This document shows, piece after piece, positions 23,187-34,784 of a DNA stretch of 64,000 nt (positions are counted from its first letter, which is position 1; each line of letters starts with the position of its first letter). A model generated the notes under the pieces. The model was not told where the DNA came from. It searched no databases and saw only the letters and a list, made by a program, of their open reading frames with translations. Where the stretch lies: assembly GCA_009363875.1 (NCBI GenBank), contig CM018695.1, positions 19,068,755 through 19,132,754 on the forward strand, written 5' to 3'. A program made the position numbers and the translations under genes. The DNA is from Mikania micrantha. Its lineage: Eukaryota; Streptophyta; Magnoliopsida; Asterales; Asteraceae.

Positions 23187-24769
23187 TTAACTATGTTCCT
23201 TTTGTTGATTGTAGTAATCGACAAAATTATCTTCTGTAAAGACAGGTATTATTCTTAAGAAATTTCTGTGTGTACAGTCTATTGAACATGGTGTGCCAGG
23301 ACTTGAATCTATTTCTTCGTAATCTTCTTTATTTCTGATGTGTTGAAGTTGTAAAATTTCACCTTCCCTTACAAATAGTAAAAGCATGCTCCAGTTTTAA
23401 TGAGAATAAATCTGTATATAATATCCTTCCCCTAACATACGGTAATTAGACCAATTAAATTGTTCTAGTAAAATTGGGGTCTGTTGTTGTATAACAAACT
23501 TTGTAAATTTTTCTGGACTTTCATCACTTGTCATTTTATTTATCCATGGCAGAATAGCAAAATCAATATTATCAGTGACCGCTAGATCTTTTAATTAATT
23601 ATGTAAATATGCTATGTAGCTAACAAAAACTCGATTTTTTCTAGCTGGCCTGTAAGAGTATGAATCAGCATAAGGAAATGATGAAAAAAATCTTGCATCC
23701 CACTATTGGATTTACCGAATGGGTTGAAATGTTTCCTATTATTACTGTGAATTTTTCTCCGTATCTTTCCAACAATTGTTCTGTTATTAAATCTGAATTC
23801 CATATAACCAATCATACCATTATGATAAAATTGAATTATCTGGTCATCAAATAGTTATGTAGGATAATAGATTTTGACTAATATAAGCCTGACTCCATTT
23901 CCTTCATCATCTGTTCTTTCTACTACTATTTTTACTCCTTTATTCTTATTATCCATTTCAAATGCTATGTCTAAGAGTTGTTGCTGTAATTTATACAGAA
24001 TTATAGAAAACTCTGTACATACTTTTTGTGAAACCGTTATTTCAAATTAAGGAAATCATTCTATAACCGGTTTCAAATGTTTCCACCTGGGTATATCAAG
24101 AATTCTTGTTCTGAAAAATATCATAATTTCTGTATATTTTATTATTCTCCTTTTTATATTTTTTTATCTAGCCTTTGTAATAACAATTTAATTTTTGATT
24201 CACAAACTACCAATTTTTCTTGGGTTATAGGATTTAAATACTCCAAACTTTGACCTATTGGCCGGCAATACTCCCAATTGAGAAAATATTTACTGGCACT
24301 CCCAACTTTCAAAACATTTCCACTGGCACTCCAAAACAGGTGCCACGTCATCAAAAAAATCATGTTTTAGAGTGCCAGTAGAAAATGTTTTGAAAGTTGA
24401 GACTGCCAGTAAACATTTTCTCAGCTGGGAGTATTGTCGGCCAATAGGTCAAAGTTGGAAGTATTTAAATCCAATAACCCAATTTTCTTTTAGTAAACTA
24501 TTTTCTATTTGGCATTGTGTAAGTTGTCTTTTTCCCTTTCTGTACAAGTTGTTTCTGTAATTTGGCAATGACGTCTTTTTGATTTTTAAAAATCTTTCTG
24601 GGTTAGTTTTTGCATTGTCTGCAAAAAGGTTGAACCTCTTCTGATCTATATAAAATTTATCAATTCCAAAAATTTTCTCTTGATATTTTAAATGCTTCAG
24701 CAAAAGAATAATATCCTTTGTAAATTGGGTTTGGACATTATCCTTTGAAACGTCCCATTTGTGGTGCAC
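23187..24769 (-). pseudogene. Endogenous pararetrovirus: transactivator-like ORF, C-terminal two thirds
   Basis: Collinear with the plus-strand copy at 26380-27610, in pieces: 24769-24449, 24363-24154, about 23980-23870, 23815-23612 and 23387-23187. Recognisable shared blocks are IDKFYI, SLLKEN, KIKLLLQRLDKK, RKIHSNNRKHFNPF, LPWINKMTSD and MLGEGYYIQIY. Stops and frameshifts separate the pieces. A 24230-24480 segment is itself an internal inverted repeat (CTTTGACCTATTGGCCGGCA against TGTCGGCCAATAGGTCAAAG). The N-terminal third is at 25023-25430, beyond the SINE. Confidence 0.6.
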
Positions 24770-25022
24770 ACATATAATGTATATATGTGTGGGCCCTTAA
24801 GAAGCCAAAGTAAAATTGCACTAATTTTAACGTTATTTTACTTATTTTGTGAAAATAACGTTAAAAGTGTAGGGATGATTAACTTCAAACGATAACTTTA
24901 AGCTAGGGACTAATTCAGAGCATCCTCTCTATCCCAACTAAGATAGGAGTAAGGTTTGTGTTCTTCCTTCTAGACCCTACTGAACAGTGCGAATATACTG
25001 GGAATGCTTGTTTGTTTTATAT
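24751..25022 (-). mobile_element. SINE (third copy) inserted in the viral ORF
   Basis: The minus strand carries the same order as the SINE at 4143-4422: CCTATCTTAGTTGGGATAG, AGCTTAAAGTTATCGTTTGAA, TTTTAACGTTATTTTCACAA, GTAAAATAACGTTAAAATTA and CACACATATATACATTATAT. It separates the N-terminal and C-terminal parts of the transactivator-like frame, so it is a secondary insertion. No clear target duplication was found. The 5' boundary is approximate. Confidence 0.65.
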
Positions 25023-25430
25023 ATTTTGCCACTGTCTCCCACTTATTGAAAATCCTAATTTTTATTCCTTTAAAAACAACATAATGTGTAAATATTGTTA
25101 TTTTTTCTAGATTTAGAACACTTTGCATAGAAAAATAAAAACTAAGAGCATTTAAGACATGTAATTTAAAATTTGAGATAAAATATCAGCAATCCCGTTA
25201 TTTTTTCCTTTAATATGTTCTAAATTGGTAATATACTCGTGCCTTTGTATTATGTTTTGTAAATTTATCCATCTTGTTTCATTCATCTTTTTACTTTAGT
25301 TACTTTTTATAAATTTAACTATAGCTTCAGTCTATTCTTACTGTAAATTCTTTATGTAAAAATTTTTTAAATTTTTCTAATGCATTTATCAAAGCTTGTA
25401 TTTCAAAGTCTATACTAGTCCTAATTATTT
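25023..25430 (-). pseudogene. Endogenous pararetrovirus: RNase H end and start of transactivator-like ORF
   Basis: 25410-25190 parallels the RNase H region at 21850-21580 (for example TGTAAATTTATCCATCTTG with ATATGTTCTAAATT). 25180-25030 parallels the transactivator N-terminal part, ending IFNKWETVAKYI. There are many stops. It is fused at about 25430 to another copy in the opposite direction. Confidence 0.55.
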
Positions 25431-25439
25431 TTTTAAAGG

Positions 25440-27610
25440 AAAAACAAAACTTATACAGGCCGTCAAAACTTCTCCAATAAATATATCATCGGAAGAAGAA
25501 AAAATAGAAAAGCTGATGGCATAATCAATCAGATCAGCGAAGACAAACATTTATAGACAGTTGCCTGCAACAATTACAAATTTTAATAATGCTACACAAT
25601 TTAACAGTCCAAGCCTTTCAAAGGTTATGAAGTTCGTCCTCCGAAAAATAGACAATATACACAAGCAACAAACAACTCTCATATATACAGTACACAAAGT
25701 TCAAATATTACATTTGGAAATTATTCTTTACAAAGGTATAATGATTCAAATACAAAGTTTTGTCCAATTAATGGAATGCAACTTACCAAAAGACAACAGT
25801 GTCTATTAGATAATCTGTCATATTCAAACTATGCCTCAAGCTTAAACTTTTAAAGTAAAGGTCTTAAATGCTATTAGTTTTTATTTTTCTGAACAAAGTG
25901 TTCTAAATCTTGAAAAAATAAAAACAAAATTTACACATTATGTTGTTTTTACAGGAATAAAATTTGGGATTTTCAATAAGTGGGAGACAATGGCAAAATA
26001 CATACAATTAGAGGTGCACAAATCGGTTAACTGGTCGAGAACCGGTTTTGGAATAACCGAACCTGTTAACCGGTCAAAGGCTAGAAACCAGTTTTTTTTT
26101 TAATAACCGGTTCGGTTAATAACCGGTTTTTCAAGCTCAAAAACTAAAACCGTATAATAACCGAAACCGGTTAACCTTCAAAAAACCGATTTTTTAGTGA
26201 GTTAGACCGGTTAACCGGTTATTAACCGATTTGGTCTCTTGAAATCTCAAACCGGTTCTAAACCGCCACGGTTTTTCCAAAAACCTATAACCGATTGCAA
26301 TAACCGGTTTAAAAACCAGTTTCTAACCGGTACCGGTTCGGTTAACCTGTTTTTTTGTGCATCTCTACATACAATGTCAAGAAAAACTTTTGAGATTGAT
26401 AAATTTTATATAGAACTAGAAAAGGTTTAACCTTTTGCAGACATGGCAAAAACTAACGCTGAATAGGTTATTAAAAATCAAGAAGATGTCATTGCCAAAT
26501 TACAGAAATTTATACAGAAAGGAAAAAATACACAGCTTATACAATGCCATATAGGAAATAGCTTACTAAAAGAAAATTTGGAAGTTCATGAATCAAAAAT
26601 TAAATTGTAATTACAAAGGCTAGATAAAAAAGAGAAAAAAAGAAGATAAAGAAATATACAGAAATTATGATATTATTAAAACAAGAATTCTTGATACACC
26701 CTGGTGTAAACATTTAAAACCGGTTATAGAATGATTTCCTGAATTTGAAAGAATGGTTTCACAAAAAGTATATTCAGAATTTTCTATAATTTTGTATGAA
26801 TTACAGCAGCAACTTCTAAACATAGCATTTGAAATGGATAATAAGAATAAATGAGTAAAAATAGTAGAAAGAACAGATGATGAAGGAAACGGAGTCAGGC
26901 TTTTATTAGTCCAAATCTATTATCCTACACAACTATCTAATGTCCAGATAATTCAATTTTATCATAATGGTATCATTGATTATATGGAATTCAGATTAAA
27001 CAGCAGAATAGAACAATTGTTGGAAAGATTCGGAGAAAAATTCACAGTAATAACAGGAAACATTTCAACCCATTCAGTAAATCCAATAGTGGGATGCAAG
27101 ATTTTTTCATCATTTCCTTATGCGGATTCATACTCTTACAGGCTAGCTAGAAAAAATCAAGTTTTTGTTAGCCACAGAGTAGATTTACATAATTATTTAA
27201 AAGATCTAGCACTCACAGGTAATATTGATTTTGTTAATCTGCCATGGATAAATAAAATGACAAGTGATAAAAAAACTAGAATAATTTACAAGTTTGTTAT
27301 ACTACAACAGAAGACCCAATTCTACAAGAACAATTTAATTGATCTAATTACTGTCTGTTAGGGGAAGGACATTATAAACAGATTTATTTTCATCAAAACT
27401 GGATTATGCTTTTACCATTTGGAGGGGAAGGTGAAACTTTATAACTCCAAAACATAAGAAATAAAGAAGATGACGAAGACATAGATTCAAGTCCCGGCAC
27501 ACCATGTTCAATAGACTGTACACACAGAAATTTCTTAAGAATAATATGTATCTTTACAGAAGATAATTTTGTCTATTTTGCAACCAACAAAAAGGGGCAT
27601 AGATAGTGAG
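25440..27610 (+). pseudogene. Endogenous pararetrovirus: transactivator-like ORF, plus-strand copy
   Basis: Most complete copy of the frame, though riddled with stops and split by a hAT MITE (26009-26367). Open pieces are 25561-25809 (N-terminal) and 26984-27361. The block FTGIKFGIFNKWETMAKYIQ just before the MITE fits the short RNase H-like mini-domain of caulimovirid transactivators. After the MITE come KTFEIDKFYI, SLLKEN, LQRLDKK, RKNQVFVSHRV, LPWINKMTSD and HRNFLRI. This copy is in inverse orientation to 24769-23187. Confidence 0.6.
26009..26367. mobile_element. hAT MITE, 359 bp, full of AACCGGTT
   Basis: Terminal inverted repeats TAGAGGTGCACAAA (26009) and TTTGTGCATCTCTA (to 26367), with a perfect 8-bp duplication CATACAAT on both sides (26001-26008 and 26368-26375). 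The interior is almost entirely AACCGGTT/GGTTAACCGG-type repeats in both orientations. The open frame at 26239-26430 is composed of these repeats and is not a gene. Confidence 0.9.
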
Positions 27611-27762
27611 AATAAAAAGAAGAAATAATCAGAAGACAGAGGGAATAAACAAAAGAAATAATGGCATCAACAATATATTCACTAGAAAAATACTCATAGT
27701 TTTTCATACTCTTGTTGTCTAAGATGCATTTTAATTATTGTATTCATACTAGTATTGACTAA

Positions 27763-28449
27763 AGGTGGTGTTTGTTTTTTTTCCAAAAGCTCTTCCTGTC
27801 CTCTTTTGTCTGCGCCACACAGACTACGGACATAGGTTAAGTGCTGCAGACTATTTGTTTTTCAGAAGACGTTTCATTAAAAAACATCTGCCCAGCATCT
27901 TTTTGGGCAAATCAAACTCTTTTCCAAGCAGACGTTAACCTCTTCACGTTCAAGAGAAGGCTCCTCAAGCCCTTTCCTCCGTTTTCTCCACAAGCGGCCG
28001 ATTGTGGTTCCTCCTCCACCGCCGCCGTGACGCCACCTCAAGCCATCGCCGTCGTGACGCCACCTCAAGCCACCGTCGCTGTGATTACTACTCAAGCCAC
28101 CGCCGATCGTGACGGTTCCTCAAGCCACCGCCGCCGTGAGGGTTCATCAAGCCACCGCGATCGTGAGGCCTCCTCTAAGCCACCACCGCCGTGAGTTCGC
28201 TCCACCTCTCCTCCGCCGCCTCAGACCCTCGTTAGCAGCTTCTCTCCCATCGGTAGGGGCGGAGATCGGTGGTGGCTGATGAGGTGAGTAATGGGGAGGT
28301 TAGGGTTTATGTTTGGGACTGTTGGTGAGTATTCAGACAAAAAACAAATACTCTTCCTGTAAATGTTTTGTCTAGCTCTTCTGCTAAAGTTGTCTGCAGA
28401 TATGATCTGCAGATTACAGACCTTTTACCTCTAAAAAACAAACACCACC
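27763..28449. mobile_element. Harbinger-like non-autonomous element with a GC-rich interior
   Basis: Inverted ends AGGTGGTGTTTGTTTTTT (27763) and AAAAAACAAACACCACC (to 28449), flanked by TAA at 27760-27762 and 28450-28452. The uninterrupted viral relative at 23000 (minus) reads straight through ATTGAGTAAGTATTTTTT, which confirms the insertion point and the 3-bp duplication. The centre contains GC-rich repeats of CAAGCCACCGCCG type, giving a Ser/Ala/Pro-rich open frame at 27841-28194 (plus). That frame may be captured genomic sequence but no known domain is visible. Confidence 0.75.
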
Positions 28450-28690
28450 TAAGTATTTTTTTTAGTTTTCCTTTTCAAGCAAAATTTGACAATTATATAC
28501 CTTTAAGATGACTATATAAGGCATATGTATGTATGTTTAAAATCATCCAACAAAGAAATAATATCAATTTTCTTTTCAAAAATTATGGCACACTAAAATC
28601 ATCATTTCGTCTCCCAACCTCTTAACTCCAAAAAGCCTTAGATTTCTGTTTTTCATATTATATCTCAAATTATAAAAAAAAAATTGTTTT
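28450..28690 (+). pseudogene. Endogenous pararetrovirus: junction region and RT start, plus-strand copy
   Basis: Continues the viral copy after the Harbinger-like insertion: AAGTATTTTTTTTAGTTTTC, GCAAAATTTGACAATTATA, GGCATATGTATGTATGTTT, CTCCAAAAAGCCTTAGAT and ATATTATATCTCAAATTATA all match the minus-strand copy at 23010-22800. It stops just before the RT motifs. Confidence 0.65.
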
Positions 28691-28699
28691 TCACTATGA

Positions 28700-28890
28700 T
28701 CTCTGTAGCAGTTTATGTTTTCATTTTCATGTAACTCTCAAACGTTGATGAATTTACGATAACTAATAAAATAAAAAGTGTTCTAAATGTGTTTAAAATG
28801 AAGTTAAAAAAAATCAAAGATTTGGCTTGATCTTGAAGAGTTATTTCGGGTTATTGTACATTTAGTGGGTTATGTATACTTCCATTCCTT
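28700..28890. repeat. Single arm of a fold-back element
   Basis: Sequence such as AAGTGTTCTAAATGTGTTTA, CAAAGATTTGGCTTGATCTT and AGTTATTTCGGGTTATTG matches the right arm of the hairpin elements at 8622-9007 and 9035-9420. The left arm is missing, so this is a truncated copy at the edge of the viral block. Confidence 0.5.
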
Positions 28891-28899
28891 ATACACACA

Positions 28900-30430
28900 C
28901 ACGTATAGATGAATTGAGCCTATATAATGGCACTTAACTCTTGAGTGTGCTTAGGCTATTCGTCGTGTCTTATGCAATATCTAAGATCAGAGTACCGTTA
29001 ACGTCTGCAAATTACACTTATTTTTTTTGCTGGCCAATGTGGTATATCCGTATATATATTAACAAAAGTCATTGTTATGATTGACTAGTCAATGAATGAG
29101 AATTGGTGTTATTCGTTAAATCATGGGCATGGTGTCGAACAGAATTTCGAGTCGTTGATTACGACTATCACTAACAAATTATTTGTTGAAGTGTTTTAGC
29201 ATGTAATTTACTAATTTAGGGAAATAGTCAAAAAAATATCTTCACAAGTCACAACATAAGGTAAAGGGAACATAATTGCCTATTTCTAGACATAAAATTA
29301 AAAGGCTAGCTACACATGCTAACTAATGTCAATCATATTAAAAGTACCTAATTGCATATATTTAGACATAAAAGGCTTGTTACACATGCTAACTATAAAA
29401 ACATAAATGAGCTTAAAAGTATAAGTTAAACTTACATATTTTCCCATGAGTGTGTTATCAAAATTATAGGGAGCTCAATCAAGTCAGTTTGCCATTTGTG
29501 ACTTCCATCAAGTTTAACGGGATGGAAATTCAAGCAGCAAAGGGTGTTATAACCTTTTTGTCTTGTAGAAAACATAAGCCAATAGCAACGGGATTGAGAA
29601 GCTATAAAATGGAAAATGCGCGAATGGGTTCATCTCGTAAGCTTTCATTAGAGCCCAGCAATTCTGCATACAAAACATAAGCTTGATAATCAGACTAACT
29701 ATAATTAATGCAATAATCATGGATACTAAAAAACAATATTGTTACAAAAATAGGAAACAATCTAAATCTATGAATTACAACTCTTTAGGAGGTCGATTGG
29801 CATCAAAAGTAGACTTTTGGTGAATTTTAGCCCATTTGACTTGTCCCTTTTTAGCTAAACTATTTGATTTGATTTGATTTGTTTGAGACAAAACATAGTT
29901 TAATGAATAAAAGATTATGTCGCCTGACTTGACGTACACTTTGAGAAAATTACTTCCATTATTTATGACCCACTATGAATCAACCTATTGTAGTTGCCTA
30001 GTTGTGGTTTACATCATATGGGTCAATGTGGATTTTTTTTTTTGATGACCGGGGAACCCACCTGCTTGGTAAACCCCGAGCCCCGCCCCCCAATACCAGA
30101 CTAACCGGGGGGAACAGGTACCCGGGTCGGTGGCCTTGTGGAGAATGTTTAGCTATATGAGAAACAGGTCAAACAAGCTAAAAGTGGCCCAAAGTCCAGC
30201 ATAAATGCATACAGCCCTGAAAATCGTTCTTATTATAAGATTTGGATCATATTGTAAAATAGATATTCGTAACCATAATAAAAACATTGCTTAATTTAAA
30301 AAAGAAAAAAAAAACTTTGTAAATGGACAAAAAAGTGTTTGCACTTCAACCCATCCTGCCCTTCTCATCACCACAAGTTGTAGCATCAAAGACAATTACA
30401 AGAAAAATGTAATTCTATTTTCTTATAGTG
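28900..30430. other. Intergenic DNA downstream of the phosphoesterase gene
   Basis: No supported gene. It holds a degenerate direct repeat (AAAAGGCTAGCTACACATGC at 29299 and AAAGGCTTGTTACACATGC near 29369). A GC-rich 80-bp block at about 30045-30135 (GACCGGGGAACCCACCTGCT) looks like a fragment of a dispersed repeat. The 76-codon frame at 29450-29680 is not recognised. Confidence 0.5.
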
Positions 30431-30443
30431 TTGTAGTTATAGG

Positions 30444-33400
30444 TCAAATGATACTTACCTTAGAATGCTTCCAACAAACTGCTAAAGAGAAAATTACAAG
30501 TATACCCCTAGCCCATTTAGTCAACTTCTTTAAAACTCGATCACTTATGTGATTCTTTGACCTGGATGTTCCTTCATGTACACCATAATCATCTCTTTTC
30601 TTTCCAGAATGTGTACAAACATGATCTTGATACATTGCTCTCTCAGCAGCCACTGCCCCAATTATAATAATAGCAGGTAATACCACAAAATACATATGAG
30701 GAATAACAATAATCATTATATCAGGGAATCCGATAAACTCCAAATTGTTTAAATCTTCAAAATCCACCACCCATCCTTTATATGTCATGTATCCCCTATG
30801 ACCACCTTTAGTAAAAACTTGACCTGAAATCCATGGACATAGTAGAAGGTAAAGCAAATATGCTAACATTAACTTCCATAAAAACGGGATCTTGTCCAAC
30901 TCAGCAAAAATCCATGTCAAACCATTTATAACTCCTTTATTTGCCTTGAAGTATTTGTACGTGTACTGTTTTTTTGATAAAGAAGTAATGATTTTAGGTA
31001 GAATAAGCATGATGAAAGCAAGAAAATAAAATGACCAAAATATCGGGTAGTATAATTCTGCCCATTGACATCCCATAACAAAAAATTCTTTCCATGTCCA
31101 TGACATGTCAGCACGTAACCCATTCAAAGAAAAAGGCATCAATTCAGTTGAAGCTGCTATGTCATTCATATCAATTGCTTCGAATTCTATCCAGTATCTA
31201 CTAGGTGATGGATCAACAAATGCTTCTGAGTTCCATGGGGTGGTGTACAGATTACCATTTTTACTCATGGAATCTTCTAGAACCACATAAAGATCCCCAT
31301 GGCTAGAGTCATATATTTTCACCTTAACAGACACAATTATTGCTGAAGAAAACACGAGGACTCTAATATGAGATGTATCCTCCATTGATTTACATTTATA
31401 TTTATTCAACATATTTGTTGATATATACCGGGAATCTAGTGGATATGTAGGCAAAATATAGATTTCTTTAGGTCCTGTCTTTAAATCAGTGTCGATGAAG
31501 GATACACGACCTTTATCAATTGCCATAACACGTATAGCTCGATTTTTCCTCCAATCGCCCATTTCCAATTCCCAAAATTCATTAACTTTTTGACCACCGT
31601 TATGACAATTTGTATTACTTGATGAACCCTTTTGATGTACATTCAGTTGGATAAGGTTGTGACCAGTTCCATAATCCACTTCATGATGTCGTTTTAAATT
31701 CTTACCAAATTTTATATGAAGATGGCCACATAGGTAAGCATTTAGGGATTGGTTGAGGAAAATTTGTTTTAGGTTTCTTTTAAAATTTGTCGGTGCGGAA
31801 AATGAAAGGGGAAAATGCCCGACCGCAATCTTGGTTAACATTTTTGATGATGTGGAATCCCATTGCGAGAGATGAGAGTTTAATTCATTTAACAGTTGGT
31901 CAGTTGGATGCCCGAAAAGATTTGTGGGGCCCCGTAATCCACTAGACGTGCTGTCGAGTGAAACAAATAGAAGATTCCGCCTGCTAGTCTGAGTTATGAA
32001 CACACATAAACAAAAAATAATATTGAAAGGTTAATCTATTCTATGAAGATAACTAGATAAGTTCCACTAAAGATTTGAGTGATAGCAAAAAAAAAAAAAG
32101 AAAAAAGGTTTGCAATTTCAAATAGATTTGTCAGTAAAGAGAAGACCTAATCACAAGGTTGTGGAGCACAAATGGCAGGCAAGCAGATTGTGCAACAGAC
32201 CAAAGTCAAAACAGCCATTGAATAGAACAGGTTGAATCTGGTCAATTTTCTATACTTTGATAGCTAATGAATATATAGAATATAATTACAGAAACTATTA
32301 GCAAATTCATGATTTAACTTTCTTATGAACAAAACACTTTAGGAGGCTGTTAAGACATGACTATGCCATAATTGATATTTACGTGTTTGATCCATTTTAG
32401 CTATAACTTTAATCTGGCATGTTAACAATAGAATATATCCCAGCAACAATTCTCCAATCTTGGCACATCACACGAGTGGCTCATATATGCCTTAATTAGC
32501 TTTCAATGTCCAACAATTGAAAATAGCTTAAGTCATCTATTTAAACAGGAGACACAATTACGAACACTATTATTAAGTAATCATTCAAAAGTTTACATAA
32601 CTTATGAATTAATCACCAAATTTACAAAGTATCCCCTTTAATATTGTTAGCTAACATTTCTCATTTGTTAATTTTATATTATATCAATGTTTTATGATTA
32701 AAATATTGTAATGTTTCTCTTAACAAACTACATCATTTCAAAGTTTTCATTAATACCTTCAACATGACCCAAATATATACATATTATTGACGTATAGTAA
32801 AAAATATATATATTTTCTAGTATACATTCTACAACATAAGTTAAATTCTTATATTATGATATCTATTATATGTTAATAATAGTAATATTAATAATTATGC
32901 GAGTTTTAATTATGGTGGTGGTTATGACACACATCTCAAATAACTAATCTTATACAGAAACTGCAAGATGCACAAGAAATAGAGCTTGAAAAAAAAAAAA
33001 AAAAAAAACACTAACCTGCAGAGTAACACTGTTGACAGATGTTCTTCCCAGTTTACCAGTGATGCTGTAGTTTGAAAAAAAGTCAAATGCACCACCCAGA
33101 GAGGACACACCAAAATTATCATGATTCCCCCTAAGATCATAGAATATGCTTCTATCAAGGCCACTCATTGTTATAACATTTTCCATTGTCTTTTGGTATT
33201 CCATCCACTCTTCTTCATTCTGCTTCATAATTAAATGATCCTTGCTTTTACCATCTGGTAAGAATTATACAAGTAAAAAACTTATAAGATCTTGAGAAAC
33301 ACGTAAGGAGTTGCTATAAAAAAAAAACTAATTGTCGGGATAACTTTAAAAACTATCACTAACTTTAATCAACTGAGTATGTGATTATAATTCTTCAAGT

Positions 33401-34603
33401 TGCATTTGGATGCACACCAAAATGAATATATCTTATCCGAGAATTAACAAGTGTTGCATATTTTGAATTGCCACTTCATCATTTGGAAAGCTAATACGCG
33501 TATAGTTCTGAATTCTGATGCACCAAATCTTAATATCTTATCTCCGTAAAATAAGTCATTAAAAGATTTGAAATTGTAATTTCTGATATAACGTATTTCG
33601 TTTCAGGCTAGATATCAGATACTCGTATGTACTTGGTTCTTTTTTATCATTAGAAATGTGTTCCGTACAAATCTGAGCTAATATCTTATATTCCAGTATT
33701 TAATAGCAGGGATTCCTTTCTAATCTCCAATTTCAGTCTTCAGCATTTGAATAAGAACATATATGATTTTATAATTTGATAATATAAGGCGGACAGATTC
33801 GGAGAAGCTTGTAACAACTACAAAGTACAGTACACGTACTTGTAAAATATGCAGTTAAGATAAAGATACAACAACCATGCCCAGTTTATCCCAGTCGCTG
33901 TAACTGGAGGTTGAGATGTAGGCAAAGTGACAACCCTACCAAAAGGTTGGGAAAACCCTCGACTCATGAACAGAACATACAAACAAAAAATAAGATAAAC
34001 AAACAATATACAAACACAAACATGCAAACTCAAGCACATACAATATAAACATCCCTAATTCTGTAAATAGCTACAATTACTTTCGAAACACACATCCAAG
34101 CACCCACTAGCTCCACATGTAACCCCAATCTTTCATATGATAAAAGTTTCAAACTACTTACAGAGTTACAGTACCATGTTTTCAAATTCATAAGCATTTG
34201 CAAAACAAAGAATACAAACCATAACAAATTCACATCATCACCAAATCCTGGTACATAACCAGCTAGAAACGCAACCCAATCATCAGATAATTCTTAAATT
34301 CTAACAATACATATAGTTATGTTTGCATCAAATTATGAAACAGATCAATTTAAAGAGAATACCAGTAAGATCGCCGGTGATGAAGACCAGTGACGGGTTG
34401 ATTATTGAAAGTGCGGAACTCACAAATTTCTGGAAATCAGAAGCTCTATCAGGATGATGAACACTAAAATGAAGATCGGACAGCTGAACGATCCACACCA
34501 CATCATTCTCACCCTGTACTTGTATAATCTCTTTGTTGCTAATACCAGTGCAATTGGTGCACATCAAAAATAGGAACAAAAGCATCATAATGTTGATATC
34601 CAT
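30444..34603 (-). CDS. TMEM62-like calcineurin-type metallophosphoesterase
   Basis: Predicted membrane metallophosphoesterase of the TMEM62 family, related to Arabidopsis At3g03305; substrate unknown. Exons on the minus strand are 34363-34603, 33016-33254 and 30459-31988 (or to 30444 by read-through), in phase with GT-AG introns, about 670 residues. The start at 34603 gives a hydrophobic signal-like N-terminus (MMLLFLFLMC). All five metal-site motifs are present: DLH (43-45), GDLTD (77-81, with exon 1 ending one base into the codon of the last Asp), GNHD (123-126), GH (217-218) and GHLH (248-251). The C-terminal third has about four hydrophobic membrane segments (around YPIFWSFYFLAFIMLIL, LMLAYLLYLLL, IIVIPHMYFVVLPAIIII and ILVIFSLAVC). 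The end is uncertain: AAG is followed by a good donor GTAAGT, and otherwise translation stops six codons later. A short last exon may exist near 30346-30363 or have been lost. Confidence 0.88.
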
Positions 34604-34784
34604 TATGTTAAATTCTTACTCTATGAATTTGTGAATCCGTTTTAGGGTTTCATGGAGGTTTAATTGCAGATCGCTTGAATGACTACTCGACGCAATCACA
34701 TATTTTGTAGGTTTCGACGACGAAAATTCATGGCGTGTTCTTGTTGACAAAGGGTTTAAAACCGGATGGGACAATGAATTAGTT

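Noticed and set aside
30926..31290. Alternative frames within the phosphoesterase exon
   Set aside because: Shadows of the 30459-31988 coding exon, which carries the conserved motifs.
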